Positions 34,338 through 43,851 of a stretch of 64,000 nt of DNA are shown in pieces. The stretch covers positions 1-64,000 of the forward strand of contig JALSHH010000025.1 in the NCBI GenBank assembly GCA_026982335.1, in the 5' to 3' direction. A program made the position numbers and the translations under genes. Positions within the stretch are counted from its first letter, which is position 1; each line of letters begins with the position of its first letter. The stretch is from Phycisphaerales bacterium (GTDB lineage Bacteria > Planctomycetota > Phycisphaerae > Phycisphaerales > UBA1924). A model generated the notes under the pieces. That model was not told where the DNA came from. It was given only the letters and a program-made list of their open reading frames with translations, and made no database searches.

Positions 34338-35451
34338 TCTGGGCGAACGCACCGAAGAGCCAACGAGCAAGAAGCTCAGCGAATCTCGTCAGAAGGGGCA
34401 GGTGCCCAAGAGCCAGGACCTCTCGGGTTCGTTTTCGCTTTTGGGTGGATTGATGATCTTCTTGGTGTTCGGCTCGATGATCGGTGCAATGTTCGTGCGG
34501 GTGATGAAGAAGATGCTCGGAGGCGAAATTTCGGCCGACATCATTTCGGTCGAGTCAATTTATAACGCGACGAAAGTGGCAGCTTACGAAGGGATGGTGG
34601 TTGTTTTCCCGATCTTGATCCTTTCAGCCATCGTTGGGTATTTAGGCAACTTTGTGCAGGTGGGGTGGCTGATTTCCGCCGAGCCGATTCGTCCCAAACT
34701 CAACAAACTCTCACCTCTGGCGGGGATCAAGCGAATTTTCGGTGTGCGCGGGTTGGTCAAAACGGTCATCAATGTACTCAAGCTCATTGTGATGGTGTTC
34801 GTTTCATGGGTGTTTATCCGATCGCACATGGACGAGATTGCGGTGCTGCCCAAGCTCATGGCGATGGAGGCGCTCTATGCGATTCTTGGTTTGATCTTCA
34901 AACTTGCGATGATCTTGGCAATCTTGCTGATCTTTATCGCCATCATCGACTATATCTTCCAAAGATATCAGCACACCAAAGACCTGCGAATGAGCAAGCA
35001 GGAGGTTAAGGACGAGCGTAAGTCAATGGAAGGTGATCCGATGCTCAAAGGCAAACGATTGCAAATGGCCCGTGAGATTGTGATGCAGCAGCTCGGTGCC
35101 AATGTACCTCAGGCGGATGTGATTGTTACCAACCCGACTCATTTCTCGGTTGCAATCAAGTACGATCCCGATTCTATGGCTGCTCCCAAGGTCACTGCCA
35201 AGGGGGCCGATCTGATCGCCTTTCGGATTCGACAAATCGCCCGCCAGAACGAAGTCCCGATTATTGAGCGCCCGCCTTTGGCGCGTGCGTTGTATTGGAG
35301 TGTTGAGGTTGGGCAGGAAATCCCCCTCGAACACTACGAAGCGGTGGCCGAGTTATTGGCATTTGTGTATCGCATTGATTCCAAGATGGAAAAGAAGATG
35401 AGACAAAAAATCAGTACCGAATCACAAGCACAAGAACCCGTAGGCGTATAG
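34330..35451 (+). CDS. flhB: Flagellar export switch protein FlhB
   Basis: 373 residues from ATG at 34330, overlapping the fliR stop by eight bases. N-terminal RTEEPTSKKLSESRQKGQVP is the signature of the family; four membrane segments follow; then a cytoplasmic domain with the self-cleavage site NPTH at 268-271 (DVIVTNPTHFSVAIKYDPDS) and IIERPPLARALYWSVEVGQE. Cleavage within NPTH switches export from rod/hook to filament proteins, as signalled by FliK. Confidence 0.95.
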   Translation: MDDLGERTEEPTSKKLSESRQKGQVPKSQDLSGSFSLLGGLMIFLVFGSMIGAMFVRVMKKMLGGEISADIISVESIYNATKVAAYEGMVVVFPILILSAIVGYLGNFVQVGWLISAEPIRPKLNKLSPLAGIKRIFGVRGLVKTVINVLKLIVMVFVSWVFIRSHMDEIAVLPKLMAMEALYAILGLIFKLAMILAILLIFIAIIDYIFQRYQHTKDLRMSKQEVKDERKSMEGDPMLKGKRLQMAREIVMQQLGANVPQADVIVTNPTHFSVAIKYDPDSMAAPKVTAKGADLIAFRIRQIARQNEVPIIERPPLARALYWSVEVGQEIPLEHYEAVAELLAFVYRIDSKMEKKMRQKISTESQAQEPVGV

Positions 35452-35491
35452 CCTGTACGCAATGACACGGAAGTAGGAGTATTCAAAAAGC

Positions 35492-37690
35492 GTGCCCGAG
35501 CAGCAGAACAACATGATTGCTTTTCCAGCATGGATGCTCAAGTTTGCCCAGATGAGATCGCTGATCGTTCCTATTGGGTTTGTGCTGTTGTTGTCGGTGC
35601 TTTTAGTGCCTTTGCCTCCTGCGTTGCTCGACATCATGATTTCGATGAATATTTCGCTGGCGGTGATTGTTCTTTTGACCACGCTTTACATGAAACGGGC
35701 GCTTGAATTCAGCGTGTTTCCATCATTGCTCCTTGCCACGACACTGCTTCGGCTTGTGCTCAACATTGCCTCGACCCGATTGATTCTCACCGCCGACGCA
35801 GCGAGTCCTGAAGAGGCTGCCGGGGTTGCGGGCAAGGTTATCAGTGCCTTTGGATCGTTTGTCGCGGGCGATTCGCTCTTCGTCGGGGTCATCATCTTCT
35901 CGATCCTGATGATCGTGCAGTTTATGGTCATCACCAAGGGTGCCGGGCGGATCGCCGAGGTCGCAGCCAGGTTTACACTCGATGCGATGCCTGGCAAGCA
36001 GATGGCGATCGACGCGGAACTTTCCAACGGCATGATTAATGAAGACCAAGCACGCCAACGCCGTGATGAAATTGCTCGCGAAGCAGATTTCTACGGTGCG
36101 ATGGATGGTGCTTCGAAGTTTGTCAAAGGTGACGCCATCGCTGGGATCATCATTACCGCGGTCAATATCGCTGGCGGATTCGCGGTGGGCACCATCGAAC
36201 GGGGTTGGCCCGCGGGTCAATCCGCCGAGGTATTCACCCGCCTGACGATCGGCGATGGACTGACCTCGCAGGTGCCCAGTTTCATCATTTCGATGGCAGC
36301 CGCATTGATCGTGACACGATCGGGTGACAAAAATAACCTCGGTTCCGAGCTGACCTCGCAACTGACTTCCCAACCCACCGGGATGATGATTACCGCGATC
36401 TTCCTCACGGTCCTTTCGTTTACGCCTTTGCCCACGGTGCCCTTATTGGTCACCGCGATCGGGATCGCTGCCCTTGCCTATGGCATGATGCGGGCGAGTA
36501 AATCACGGGCAGCCCAAGCGATGGAAGCGGAAATATCACAGGCGGCAGCTGCACCGGTCGAGGCGCCCCCAGTCGAGGATTTGCTCAAGGTCGATGTGCT
36601 CGAACTTGAAGTGGGGTATGGGCTGGTGCCTTTGATTGATTCTGCTCAAGGTGGAGACTTGCTCGATCGGATCAGCGCGGTTCGTCGTCAGTTGGCGGTC
36701 GAGCTTGGGTTGGTCATGCCTCCGGTTCGTATCCGCGACAACATGCAGCTTGCCCCAAGCGAGTACCGTGTCAAGATCCGAGGCAACACGGTCGCTTCGG
36801 GCGCGGTTGAACCGGGGATGCTCATGGCGATGGATTCAGGGCTGGTCACCGATACGATTGAAGGCATCCCGACCAAAGAGCCCGCCTTTGGGCTCGATGC
36901 GCTCTGGATCGACCCCCAACAGCGTCCCCGCGCCGAGACGATGAACTACACCGTGGTCGACCCGACGAGTGTGTTGGCAACGCATATCACCGAGATCGTC
37001 AAAACCTATGCCGACGAGTTATTGACGCGAGAAGAGGTCAACAACTTGCTCGAAGGGCTCAAAGAAAAGGCGGGCAAGCTCGTCGAAGAGACCGTCCCCG
37101 GGATTGTCAAGACCGGCGAACTCCAGAAGGTGCTTCAGTCATTGTTGCGTGAGCGGGTTCCGATCCGGGATATGGAAACGATTCTCGAAACCCTTGCCGA
37201 CTGGGGGACGAAAACCAAAGATATGGATGTGCTCGTTGAGTATGTTCGCAATGCGTTGCGCCGGACGATCTGCTCGATTTATGCGATGGCTGACGATCGC
37301 GGGGAGCTGAGCCTATTGTGCGTGACACTCGATCCTGGGCTCGAGGACCAGGTCAATGCGTACATCGAGCGGGGCGGGCAGGGGACATCGCTCAATATGC
37401 CCGCCCGGATTGCCCGTGAGATCGCGACCAAGATTGCTCAAGGGCTCGGGGAGGTCAATGCCCGAGGAGGGATGCCAGTGGTGATTGCCTCGCCTCAGGT
37501 TCGTCATGCGGTTTGGCAGATCGTCGAGCCCCATGTCCCTGCTGCAGCGGTACTTGGGTACAACGAAATTGTCCCCGGGATCAATGTCGAGTCGGTAGCG
37601 TTGATTGCGCCCATTGGTCCTGAAGAGGCCAATTCCCAGCCGATGGGCGTTGGTGTGCCGGGGCAGGCATCGCCTCAGGGGGTTGCCTGA
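35492..37690 (+). CDS. flhA: Flagellar export-gate protein FlhA
   Basis: 732 residues. GTG start (MPEQQNNMIAFPAWMLK). Eight membrane helices in the N-terminal half, with VLLLSVLLVPLPPALLDIMI, the FHIPEP-like loop around AEVAARFTLDAMPGKQMAID, DAELSNGMINEDQARQRRDE and the conserved KFVKGDAIAGI. The C-terminal cytoplasmic domain (about 350-700) binds FliI-FliH-FliJ and chaperone-substrate complexes (LEVGYGLVPLIDSAQGGDLL, RERVPIRDMETILETLADWG). FlhA forms the nonameric cytoplasmic ring. A 164-bp gap separates it from flhF. Confidence 0.96.
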   Translation: MPEQQNNMIAFPAWMLKFAQMRSLIVPIGFVLLLSVLLVPLPPALLDIMISMNISLAVIVLLTTLYMKRALEFSVFPSLLLATTLLRLVLNIASTRLILTADAASPEEAAGVAGKVISAFGSFVAGDSLFVGVIIFSILMIVQFMVITKGAGRIAEVAARFTLDAMPGKQMAIDAELSNGMINEDQARQRRDEIAREADFYGAMDGASKFVKGDAIAGIIITAVNIAGGFAVGTIERGWPAGQSAEVFTRLTIGDGLTSQVPSFIISMAAALIVTRSGDKNNLGSELTSQLTSQPTGMMITAIFLTVLSFTPLPTVPLLVTAIGIAALAYGMMRASKSRAAQAMEAEISQAAAAPVEAPPVEDLLKVDVLELEVGYGLVPLIDSAQGGDLLDRISAVRRQLAVELGLVMPPVRIRDNMQLAPSEYRVKIRGNTVASGAVEPGMLMAMDSGLVTDTIEGIPTKEPAFGLDALWIDPQQRPRAETMNYTVVDPTSVLATHITEIVKTYADELLTREEVNNLLEGLKEKAGKLVEETVPGIVKTGELQKVLQSLLRERVPIRDMETILETLADWGTKTKDMDVLVEYVRNALRRTICSIYAMADDRGELSLLCVTLDPGLEDQVNAYIERGGQGTSLNMPARIAREIATKIAQGLGEVNARGGMPVVIASPQVRHAVWQIVEPHVPAAAVLGYNEIVPGINVESVALIAPIGPEEANSQPMGVGVPGQASPQGVA

Positions 37691-37854
37691 GCAAAGGATG
37701 ATGAGGAACCTGGGCTTGTGGGTGGTGCGCCGGGTCCAAAGGGTGTACGATGGTGTTTGGGTTTGATGCCTGCAATGGGTAGGCCATTTCATTTCTTTGC
37801 TGCGCAGACACCCTGTCAGTGTGTGCAAGCAACGCACTTAGCCAGGACGGCTCG
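37691..37854. other. flhA-flhF intergenic region
   Basis: 164 bp without a gene. It contains TGGGTTTGATGCCTGCAA near 37760, with GG and GC ten bases apart, a possible but weak sigma-54-type site before flhF. I see no strong hairpin. Confidence 0.3.
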
Positions 37855-39507
37855 ATGAAACTCAAAACATATACCGCTGAATCCATGGCCCAAGCACTCG
37901 CCCATGTCCGCAAAGACCTGGGCAAAGACGCGATGATCCTTCATACCCGGAGTTTTCGTGTCGGCTCATGGTTTGGGCTCGGGGGCAAGACAATGGTGGA
38001 GATCACTGCTTCTTCGCCTGCTGTTTCTGCCAAACCCAGAACATCACGGACGATGCCCAGCGTTGCCCGCCAGCAACCTCCTGCCCAGATCGTTGAATCC
38101 AAACCCATCGAGCATCATCGTCAACCTGAACCGGCGATGGTGATTCAGCGTGGGCAGACGGTGACGCACCAAAGGCTGGCCTCTGTAAATGGGGTATCAG
38201 GCGATCAGGCTGTCGTTTCTGCTGCTTCTGATACTTCATTTTCGCGATCGGCGATGGATTCTCGCGGGCTCAATGGGCGCGATGCTCTTCTTGCAGAGAA
38301 CACAACCACATCTCGCCCGACTCAACCTGCCGCCCAACCTGCCGCCGCCCAACCACCGGTGCCGTCTCGGTTCGTGGATCAACCAGTTGCTTCAGCGATG
38401 CTTCCGGTGTCAAAGCCGAGCCTAAAGAGGGAGGCACCTTCAAACAACAGGTCGACATCGGTGAAGGAGGCTGGGTCAGGGGGACAGGCAGAGCCTCAGG
38501 CCAATGATGAACTCAAAGCGCAGATTGACACACTCTCAAAGATGATGGGGCAGGTGCTCGAGTCAACCCGCAAGACTGCAGTGGCGGTGGGGAGCAGCGA
38601 CCCCGAAGCTGCCCTGCCCACCGGGGAAATGCCCGCACCGTTGTTTGCGCTCTATGCCAAGATGCTTGACAATGATGTGCCTGTCGAGCAGGCCGATCGG
38701 CTGATCGGTTCGGTGCGTGATCGGCTCGATGCGATCGAGCTCAAAGACTCAGCAATTGTCCGCCAGGCGGTTCTGCGGGCGATCGAATCGACGATCCAGA
38801 TCCGTGGCGAGTCGCTCTTGACCCTTGCCCCCAACTTGCCCACCGGTTCGTTAACAGGCCTGTCCACAGACCTATCCACTGCCCGTCCACGGGTCATTGT
38901 CTTGGTGGGACCAACCGGTGTGGGCAAGACGACCACGGTTGCTAAACTCGCTGCTACCTACAAGTTACGCCACGGCAAGAAGGTTGGGCTCATCACTTCG
39001 GATACCTACCGGATCGCAGCAGTCGATCAGCTCAAGACCTATGCCCAGATCATCGGACTGCCTCTCAAGGTGGCCAACTCACCCGAGGAGATGAAGCAGA
39101 TGGTCGAGGAGCTTGGTGAGTGCGATATCGTCGTGGTCGATACCGCAGGACGCTCGCAGAACAACACCCGTCGACTCGAAGAACTTGCCGAGTTTACCAA
39201 GGCGGCGGGTGCCGATGAGACCCATCTTGTGCTGTCGACAACGGTTGGGGATAATGTTCTGCGAAAGACTGCCCAAAGTTTCAAGGCTTTGGGCCCTGAC
39301 CGGTGTATCCTTACCAAGCTTGATGAGGCGGTGACCACCGGCCCTATTGTGGGGCTCTCCGACCGGATCGGTCTGCCGCTGAGCTTTATTACCGTCGGTC
39401 AGGAAGTGCCCGATGATCTAGAGCCCGCTCGCACTGATCGGTTAGCGCGTTGTGTGCTCGACGGCCCGGACGCCGTGGTTCGGAGATGGAGCGAGGATAA
39501 CGGATGA
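37855..39507 (+). CDS. flhF: SRP-like GTPase FlhF
   Basis: 550 residues from ATG at 37855 (MKLKTYTAESMAQALAHVRK DLGKDAMI, the family start, split here for length). A basic, polar B domain spans about 50-210. The N domain follows, then the GTPase: G1 GPTGVGKTT at 352-360, ITSDTYRIAAVDQLKTYAQI, G3 DTAGRSQNN, and late ILTKLDEAVTTG, which is G4. FlhF recruits the first flagellar components to the pole in monotrichous bacteria. It overlaps flhG by four bases, the usual pair for polar flagella. Confidence 0.95.
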   Translation: MKLKTYTAESMAQALAHVRKDLGKDAMILHTRSFRVGSWFGLGGKTMVEITASSPAVSAKPRTSRTMPSVARQQPPAQIVESKPIEHHRQPEPAMVIQRGQTVTHQRLASVNGVSGDQAVVSAASDTSFSRSAMDSRGLNGRDALLAENTTTSRPTQPAAQPAAAQPPVPSRFVDQPVASAMLPVSKPSLKREAPSNNRSTSVKEAGSGGQAEPQANDELKAQIDTLSKMMGQVLESTRKTAVAVGSSDPEAALPTGEMPAPLFALYAKMLDNDVPVEQADRLIGSVRDRLDAIELKDSAIVRQAVLRAIESTIQIRGESLLTLAPNLPTGSLTGLSTDLSTARPRVIVLVGPTGVGKTTTVAKLAATYKLRHGKKVGLITSDTYRIAAVDQLKTYAQIIGLPLKVANSPEEMKQMVEELGECDIVVVDTAGRSQNNTRRLEELAEFTKAAGADETHLVLSTTVGDNVLRKTAQSFKALGPDRCILTKLDEAVTTGPIVGLSDRIGLPLSFITVGQEVPDDLEPARTDRLARCVLDGPDAVVRRWSEDNG

Positions 39508-40493
39508 GCCAAGCAGTTTCGGCACACAACTCTCACCCACATGATGGTTCAAGTCAGGCGGGGCAGGCTGGTGTTGATGACCAAGCATCTCGGTTGCGTG
39601 AGCTTGTGAGTTCATTGGGCCAACCCAGCGCAGAAGAGTTTGCTCAGGATCAGAGCAGATTGACACCTCCGGTTCGTCGGATTCCGGTGGTGGCGATCGC
39701 GTCGGGCAAAGGAGGCGTGGGAAAAACAACGACCTCGGTGAATCTTTCGATCGCCTTGGCCAAGCACAATCGTCGCGCGGTGCTTCTCGATGCGGATATC
39801 GGATTGGCCAATGCCGATGTGCTCTGCGGATTGATGCCCAAAGCCAGACTCGAATCGGCAGTCGGTGACGAAGCAGCTTTCTCGCTCGAAGACCTTGCGA
39901 TTGATGCACCCGGCGGATTCCGCCTGATCCCAGGCTCCGTCGGGATTGGAAGGGTGGGCGAGCTCGACGAATCTGAACGAACAATTTTGCTCGATCGGCT
40001 TAACGATCTCCAAGAATGCAACGATGTGGTCATGATCGACACCAGCGCTGGGCTTGGTCCATCGGTGACGGCGTTTATTGACGCAGCCGATGCGTGTTTG
40101 ATGGTCGTTACCCCCGAGCCCACGAGTATTGCCGATGCGTATGCGTTGATTAAAGTGCTTGTGGCCCAGAGTGCGGATCAGCCTGGGCGCAAGTTGCCAA
40201 CTTTGGCATTGATTGTGAATCAGGCGGTCAATGAAAAGGAAGCGATTGCGGTGCATACCCGGATTTCGGGCGTGTGTGATCGTTTCCTTGGGTATCAGTT
40301 GCCGATGATCGGGTATATCCGTCGGGATAAGAAGGTCATCAAGGCGATCAAGGCGCGAACGCCTTACATGATCGAGTCGCCCAAATGTTCGGCTTCTCGG
40401 GACATGGGCGAGCTGGCCGCTTCGTTGATCGACTGGCTCGGGATTGAAGGGCGGGCCAGTGCTGCTCCTCGCCGACGATTTTTTGGACGCTGA
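39504..40493 (+). CDS. flhG: MinD-like ATPase FlhG (YlxH/FleN), flagellar number control
   Basis: 329 residues. Deviant Walker A ASGKGGVGKTTTSVNLSIAL at 66-85, LLDADIGLANADVLCGL, the Walker B-type VVMIDTSAGLGPSVTAFIDA and VVTPEPTSIADAYALIKVL. The C-terminal GYIRRDKKVIKAIKARTPYM is the membrane-proximal part. FlhG binds FlhF to activate its GTPase and limits flagellar number; it can also restrain the flagellar activator. The N-terminal region (1-60) contains a DQAxxLRELV-like activator helix. It ends 204 bp before the next gene. Confidence 0.95.
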   Translation: MSQAVSAHNSHPHDGSSQAGQAGVDDQASRLRELVSSLGQPSAEEFAQDQSRLTPPVRRIPVVAIASGKGGVGKTTTSVNLSIALAKHNRRAVLLDADIGLANADVLCGLMPKARLESAVGDEAAFSLEDLAIDAPGGFRLIPGSVGIGRVGELDESERTILLDRLNDLQECNDVVMIDTSAGLGPSVTAFIDAADACLMVVTPEPTSIADAYALIKVLVAQSADQPGRKLPTLALIVNQAVNEKEAIAVHTRISGVCDRFLGYQLPMIGYIRRDKKVIKAIKARTPYMIESPKCSASRDMGELAASLIDWLGIEGRASAAPRRRFFGR

Positions 40494-40697
40494 AACACAT
40501 GAATCAAGTTGAGGCCTGCGGGTGGTCCTGTGGATAACTCGGCGGGTAAGTGATCATCAGTGCTTGGGTTGCGCCCCGATATTGGTGTTTGGCTTGGAGA
40601 TTGCGTGTGGTGTTGTCGATGGGGCGCAGCGCAGGAAATGCGCTGTTTGGGATGTTGTTTTGAACCAAGGGTGGTATCTGGTCGATGGAGCGTGGAT

Positions 40698-41069
40698 ATG
40701 AGTGTGCATTTGGAAACGGATATTCCTGATAATGAGTCGTTGGCCGATTCGAGTCAATACATGGCTGATGTCTCAACGCATCTTGTTTCGGGTGTGCTGG
40801 GGTTGATGGGTTTTACGACCGCATTGGTGGTGGGCTTGATTGCAGGAAATTCAGGTTTGGTGATTTTGACGCGTGCGTTGGTCGCCTTGTTTTTGTGCGC
40901 GATTGTCGGGCGTTTGCTTGGAGCAGTCGGGGAGGTTTGTGTCCGGGAGTTTGTTACAAAGTACAAGTCGGATCGTCCTCAACCGATCAAGCCTCGGGAG
41001 CTTGTGGATCTTGATCGTGAACAGCGTGTTCATGAATCCGTCGTTGATAGTATGAAAAAAGCTGCATAA
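40698..41069 (+). CDS. Small membrane protein in the flhG-fliA gap
   Basis: 123 residues from ATG at 40698 (GGAG eight bases upstream); earlier in-frame ATGs give an implausible Cys/Trp-rich lead. Two membrane helices: HLVSGVLGLMGFTTALVVGL and VILTRALVALFLCAIVGRLL, then a charged cytoplasmic tail (YKSDRPQPIKPRELVDLDRE). Unannotated small proteins with two helices are common at this place in flagellar clusters, but I cannot name this one. Co-directional with flhG and fliA, with a weak hairpin behind it (41094-41107). Confidence 0.6.
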   Translation: MSVHLETDIPDNESLADSSQYMADVSTHLVSGVLGLMGFTTALVVGLIAGNSGLVILTRALVALFLCAIVGRLLGAVGEVCVREFVTKYKSDRPQPIKPRELVDLDREQRVHESVVDSMKKAA

Positions 41070-41301
41070 AAAGAGGAAGTTTTTTACCACATCTGTGGTC
41101 TTGTTTTGATATACTCAGACTGGATCGGGCAAGGATCGCCCGGTTCGGTATTTCAATAGGTGAGCCGCAGGCAAGCATTGATGTCAGAGAGGTTTGGTTT
41201 GACCCTTTGGTATGGTGAGCTTTGCGGGTGAATCCCCCATATACCAGTCCCATATCCACTTTTTGCGATATGGGCTTTGTCAAGGGTCAAGGAGCCGACC
41301 A
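41070..41301 (+). promoter_or_regulatory. fliA leader with mutually exclusive hairpins
   Basis: 232 bp without a gene. ACCAC-ATCT-GTGGT (41094-41107) may weakly terminate the previous gene. CGGGC and GCCCG near 41126-41142 form a second stem. CCCATAT occurs twice (41236-41242 and 41249-41255), and both copies are complementary to ATATGGG (41268-41274), so two alternative stems can form, ending 15 bases before the AAGGAG (41289-41294) of fliA. This resembles a translational or attenuating switch, unproven. Confidence 0.35.
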
Positions 41302-42156
41302 ATGACTGCGATGAGATCGAAGTATGCATCCCGAAACTCTGTCGAGCATGCGACAGCGAGTAATCTGCCAACACGGTTTGATGATATTCCGATGCCTGAA
41401 ATTTGGGCGATGTACAAGGATGAGCCCAGTGAGGAGCTTCGGAATTTTCTGATCGAGAAGTTTCTTCATCTTGTCAAATATAACGCCGAGCGGATTTACA
41501 AGCGTTTACCTGACGAGGTTGACCTGCAGGACTTGATGTCGGCCGGCCTTTTCGGATTGATGGATGCGATCAATGCTTATGACCTCGAGCGGGGGGTGAA
41601 GTTTGAGACATACTGCGCCCAGCGAATTACCGGGGCGATTCTCGACGAATTGCGTTCGATGGACTGGGTGCCTCGTTTGGTGCGTCATCGCACATCGAAG
41701 GTCGAAGCTGCTCGTCAGCAGATTCAGATGGAGCTTGGGCGCAAAGCATCAGACCAAGAAATCGCATCACTTCTTAAGATCGGCAAGAACGAGTTTATGA
41801 AGTATAAGCGAGATTCGAGTTCGGTAACGGTGACGAGCATCACCCGTAAGTGCTATCAATCTGAAGGTTCGCGTGAGCTTCGTGAGATTGATGTCATCAA
41901 AGATGAACACCAAACCAGCCCAGTGAAGCTTATGCAGCGCCAAGATCTCAAAGAGTTGATGACCAAAGGGCTTACCCGGGCTGAACGATTGATTGTGGTA
42001 CTTTACTACTACGAAGGCATGACGATGAAGGAGATTGGTACAACGCTCGATCTTTCAGAATCACGCGTTTCGCAGATGCACTCATCAATTTTGGCCAGGC
42101 TCAAAGCTCAGATGCAGCATCGAATGCGTGAGCTCGAGCCGATCAGGGCGACCTAG
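41302..42156 (+). CDS. fliA: Flagellar sigma-28 factor FliA/WhiG
   Basis: 284 residues from ATG at 41302, which has AAGGAG seven bases upstream. Region 2: IEKFLHLVKYNAERIYKRLP, DEVDLQDLMSAGLFGLMDAI, NAYDLERGVKFETYCAQRIT, GAILDELRSMDWVPRLVRHR. Region 3 and region 4 follow: LIVVLYYYEGMTMKEIGTTL, DLSESRVSQMHSSILARLKA. The RSMDWVPR segment after region 2 is diagnostic for FliA/WhiG. It directs transcription of late flagellar genes; no flgM anti-sigma gene is in the window. The PilZ promoter at 4048 is the best candidate target here. Confidence 0.95.
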   Translation: MTAMRSKYASRNSVEHATASNLPTRFDDIPMPEIWAMYKDEPSEELRNFLIEKFLHLVKYNAERIYKRLPDEVDLQDLMSAGLFGLMDAINAYDLERGVKFETYCAQRITGAILDELRSMDWVPRLVRHRTSKVEAARQQIQMELGRKASDQEIASLLKIGKNEFMKYKRDSSSVTVTSITRKCYQSEGSRELREIDVIKDEHQTSPVKLMQRQDLKELMTKGLTRAERLIVVLYYYEGMTMKEIGTTLDLSESRVSQMHSSILARLKAQMQHRMRELEPIRAT

Positions 42157-42265
42157 TTTGCGTGGCTTCATAGAAAGATGAATTTTTTTAGACGATCGCA
42201 ATGAATGGTGAGTTTTTCTGACAGCGTTGAGTTGATGACTCGGACTTCGGCACCTTGACTATCCT

Positions 42266-42745
42266 GTGCCTGTCAAATCGTACATTGCGATGGGAAGTAA
42301 TCTGGGTGATCGTTGCGCCAATATCCAAGGTGGGCTTGATGCAATTCATGCACTCGTTTCAACCACGGTTCTCCAATGTTCAACGATTATCGAAACTGCA
42401 CCTGTTGGGCCGGGCAAGCAAAATCGGTATCTCAATGGCGTGTGTTTGTTGGAGACAGAACTTGCACCAAGAGTACTGCTCGAATCATTGCTCGAAATCG
42501 AAACATTGTTTGGACGGGATCGCATGGTTGAGCAGCGCTGGGGGGCGAGGACGCTTGATCTCGATATCCTGATTTTTGGTAATTGGGTGATCGATGAGCC
42601 AGGATTGTGTATCCCACACCCACACTTGCACCAGCGAGTGTTTGTACTTGAGCCTCTCTGTGAGTTGGCTCCGACGATGATGATTCCCAGATATGGAGCG
42701 ACCCCCCAAGCGTTGCTTGGGGGGCTGGGTAAGTCGCTGTCATAG
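42266..42745 (+). CDS. folK: 2-amino-4-hydroxy-6-hydroxymethyldihydropteridine pyrophosphokinase
   Basis: 159 residues: YIAMGSNLGDRCANIQGGLD at the start, TIIETAPVGPGKQNRYLNGV, LLEIETLFGRDRMVEQRWGA and the catalytic RTLDLDILIFG with PHPHLHQRVFVLEPLCELAP. HPPK uses ATP to pyrophosphorylate the pterin before DHPS in folate synthesis. The Asp pair binding two magnesium ions is in DLDIL. GTG start at 42266. It lies on its own; xerC converges on it with only 9 bp between the stop codons. Confidence 0.94.
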   Translation: MPVKSYIAMGSNLGDRCANIQGGLDAIHALVSTTVLQCSTIIETAPVGPGKQNRYLNGVCLLETELAPRVLLESLLEIETLFGRDRMVEQRWGARTLDLDILIFGNWVIDEPGLCIPHPHLHQRVFVLEPLCELAPTMMIPRYGATPQALLGGLGKSLS

Positions 42746-42754
42746 TATTGATTT

Positions 42755-43780
42755 TTATCCGGCTTCGGCCCGTGGGTGAGCGTCCTTGTAGGCATCTTCG
42801 ACGCGCGAGGTTGAGAGGTGGGTATAGACCTGGGTCGTCGAGAGGGATTGATGTCCCAAGAGTTCTTGGACAGAGCGTAGGTCCGCGCCGTTGTCGAGCA
42901 GGTGGGTTGCAAAAGAATGACGAAGGGTGTGAGGAGAGATTGCCGGATCAAGTCCTACTGCTCGGAGATATTTGTCGAGTTTTCGACGGACGGAGCGCGA
43001 GGAGAGGCGCTTACCATGCTTGTTGAGGAACATTGGTAATGGTTCTTGCCCAGCGTCCCTGGCGGCCCAGATTGGTGCAAATTTGATATCACTGGACATG
43101 AGTTCAATATACCGACGGATGGCAATCAAAGCATGAGAACCCAGCGGCACGATGCGCTCTTTACGCCCTTTGCCTCGGACATGCATCGCTTCATTTTCGA
43201 AATCAAGATCGTCATGGTTGAGTCCAACGAGCTCAGAGACGCGGATGCCTGTAGAGTAGAGGGTTTCAAGCATTGCTCGATCTCGGCGTCCAAGGACATC
43301 GGCATCATTGGGAGCAGCGAGAAGTTGTTCAATTTGCTCGATGGTGATGGCTTTGGGAAGGCGTTTGGACTGGCGAGGTGTACGGATAAGGGTCATCGGA
43401 TTGGTCGCGGTGTAACCGAGACGATTGCCCCATTTATAAAATGAGCGGAGGGTGGCAATTTTTCGTGCCATGGTTGCCGGGGAGTAGTTTTGCTCTGCGA
43501 GGAACCCAAGAAATCCTCGAATCAGATCCGCGTCAGCAGTACAGATTATGTTCGTGATGGTCGGGCGGTCAATTGTTCCTGCAACATGAGATCCATTCTT
43601 CGTACATGAGGCAAAGGCGTGTTGTTCGGCCGCCTGGTCAATGCTTATCCCTGTGTCTTCGCAGAGATACTCAATGAACTGGCGCAGATCTGCACCGTAG
43701 CATCGCGCGGTGTAGGGCGAAAAATGGCGTTCTTGGGTTAAGTATTCGGAAAATTGCTGTGTGATTGGAATGGTCGTCAT
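42755..43780 (-). CDS. XerC/XerD-family tyrosine recombinase
   Basis: 341 residues from ATG at 43780 (MTTIPITQQFSEYLTQERHF). The N-terminal SAM-like core has FSEYLTQERHFSPYTARCYG, DLRQFIEYL, then an insertion of about 40 residues (45-85, HAFASCTKNGSHVAGTIDRP) before LIRGFLGFLAEQNYSPATMA. Catalytic domain: Arg180 in STGIRVSELVGL, the beta-hairpin Lys in RGKGRKERIVP, His284 and Arg287 in SPHTLRHSFATHLL, His310 in LGHQSLS, nucleophile Tyr319 in TTQVYTH. It probably resolves chromosome dimers at dif. The insertion and the solitary copy make XerC versus XerD undecidable here. Confidence 0.85.
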   Translation of the reverse strand: MTTIPITQQFSEYLTQERHFSPYTARCYGADLRQFIEYLCEDTGISIDQAAEQHAFASCTKNGSHVAGTIDRPTITNIICTADADLIRGFLGFLAEQNYSPATMARKIATLRSFYKWGNRLGYTATNPMTLIRTPRQSKRLPKAITIEQIEQLLAAPNDADVLGRRDRAMLETLYSTGIRVSELVGLNHDDLDFENEAMHVRGKGRKERIVPLGSHALIAIRRYIELMSSDIKFAPIWAARDAGQEPLPMFLNKHGKRLSSRSVRRKLDKYLRAVGLDPAISPHTLRHSFATHLLDNGADLRSVQELLGHQSLSTTQVYTHLSTSRVEDAYKDAHPRAEAG

Positions 43781-43851
43781 CCGCGAACTCCGGTGGATAT
43801 GCAAGGATCTGTGCCGTGCCAAGTTGATGGGAAACAGTAAGTACGAAAGTG

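Noticed and set aside
37960-38500. Frameshift or insertion in flhF
   Set aside because: The polar, proline-rich stretch is the normal variable B region before the N and G domains, with no frame break.
41209-41231. TTTGGTATGG...GCTTTGCGGG upstream of fliA, similar to the flgB promoter
   Set aside because: GG and GC are 13 bases apart instead of 10, so sigma-54 would not fit. It may be chance similarity.
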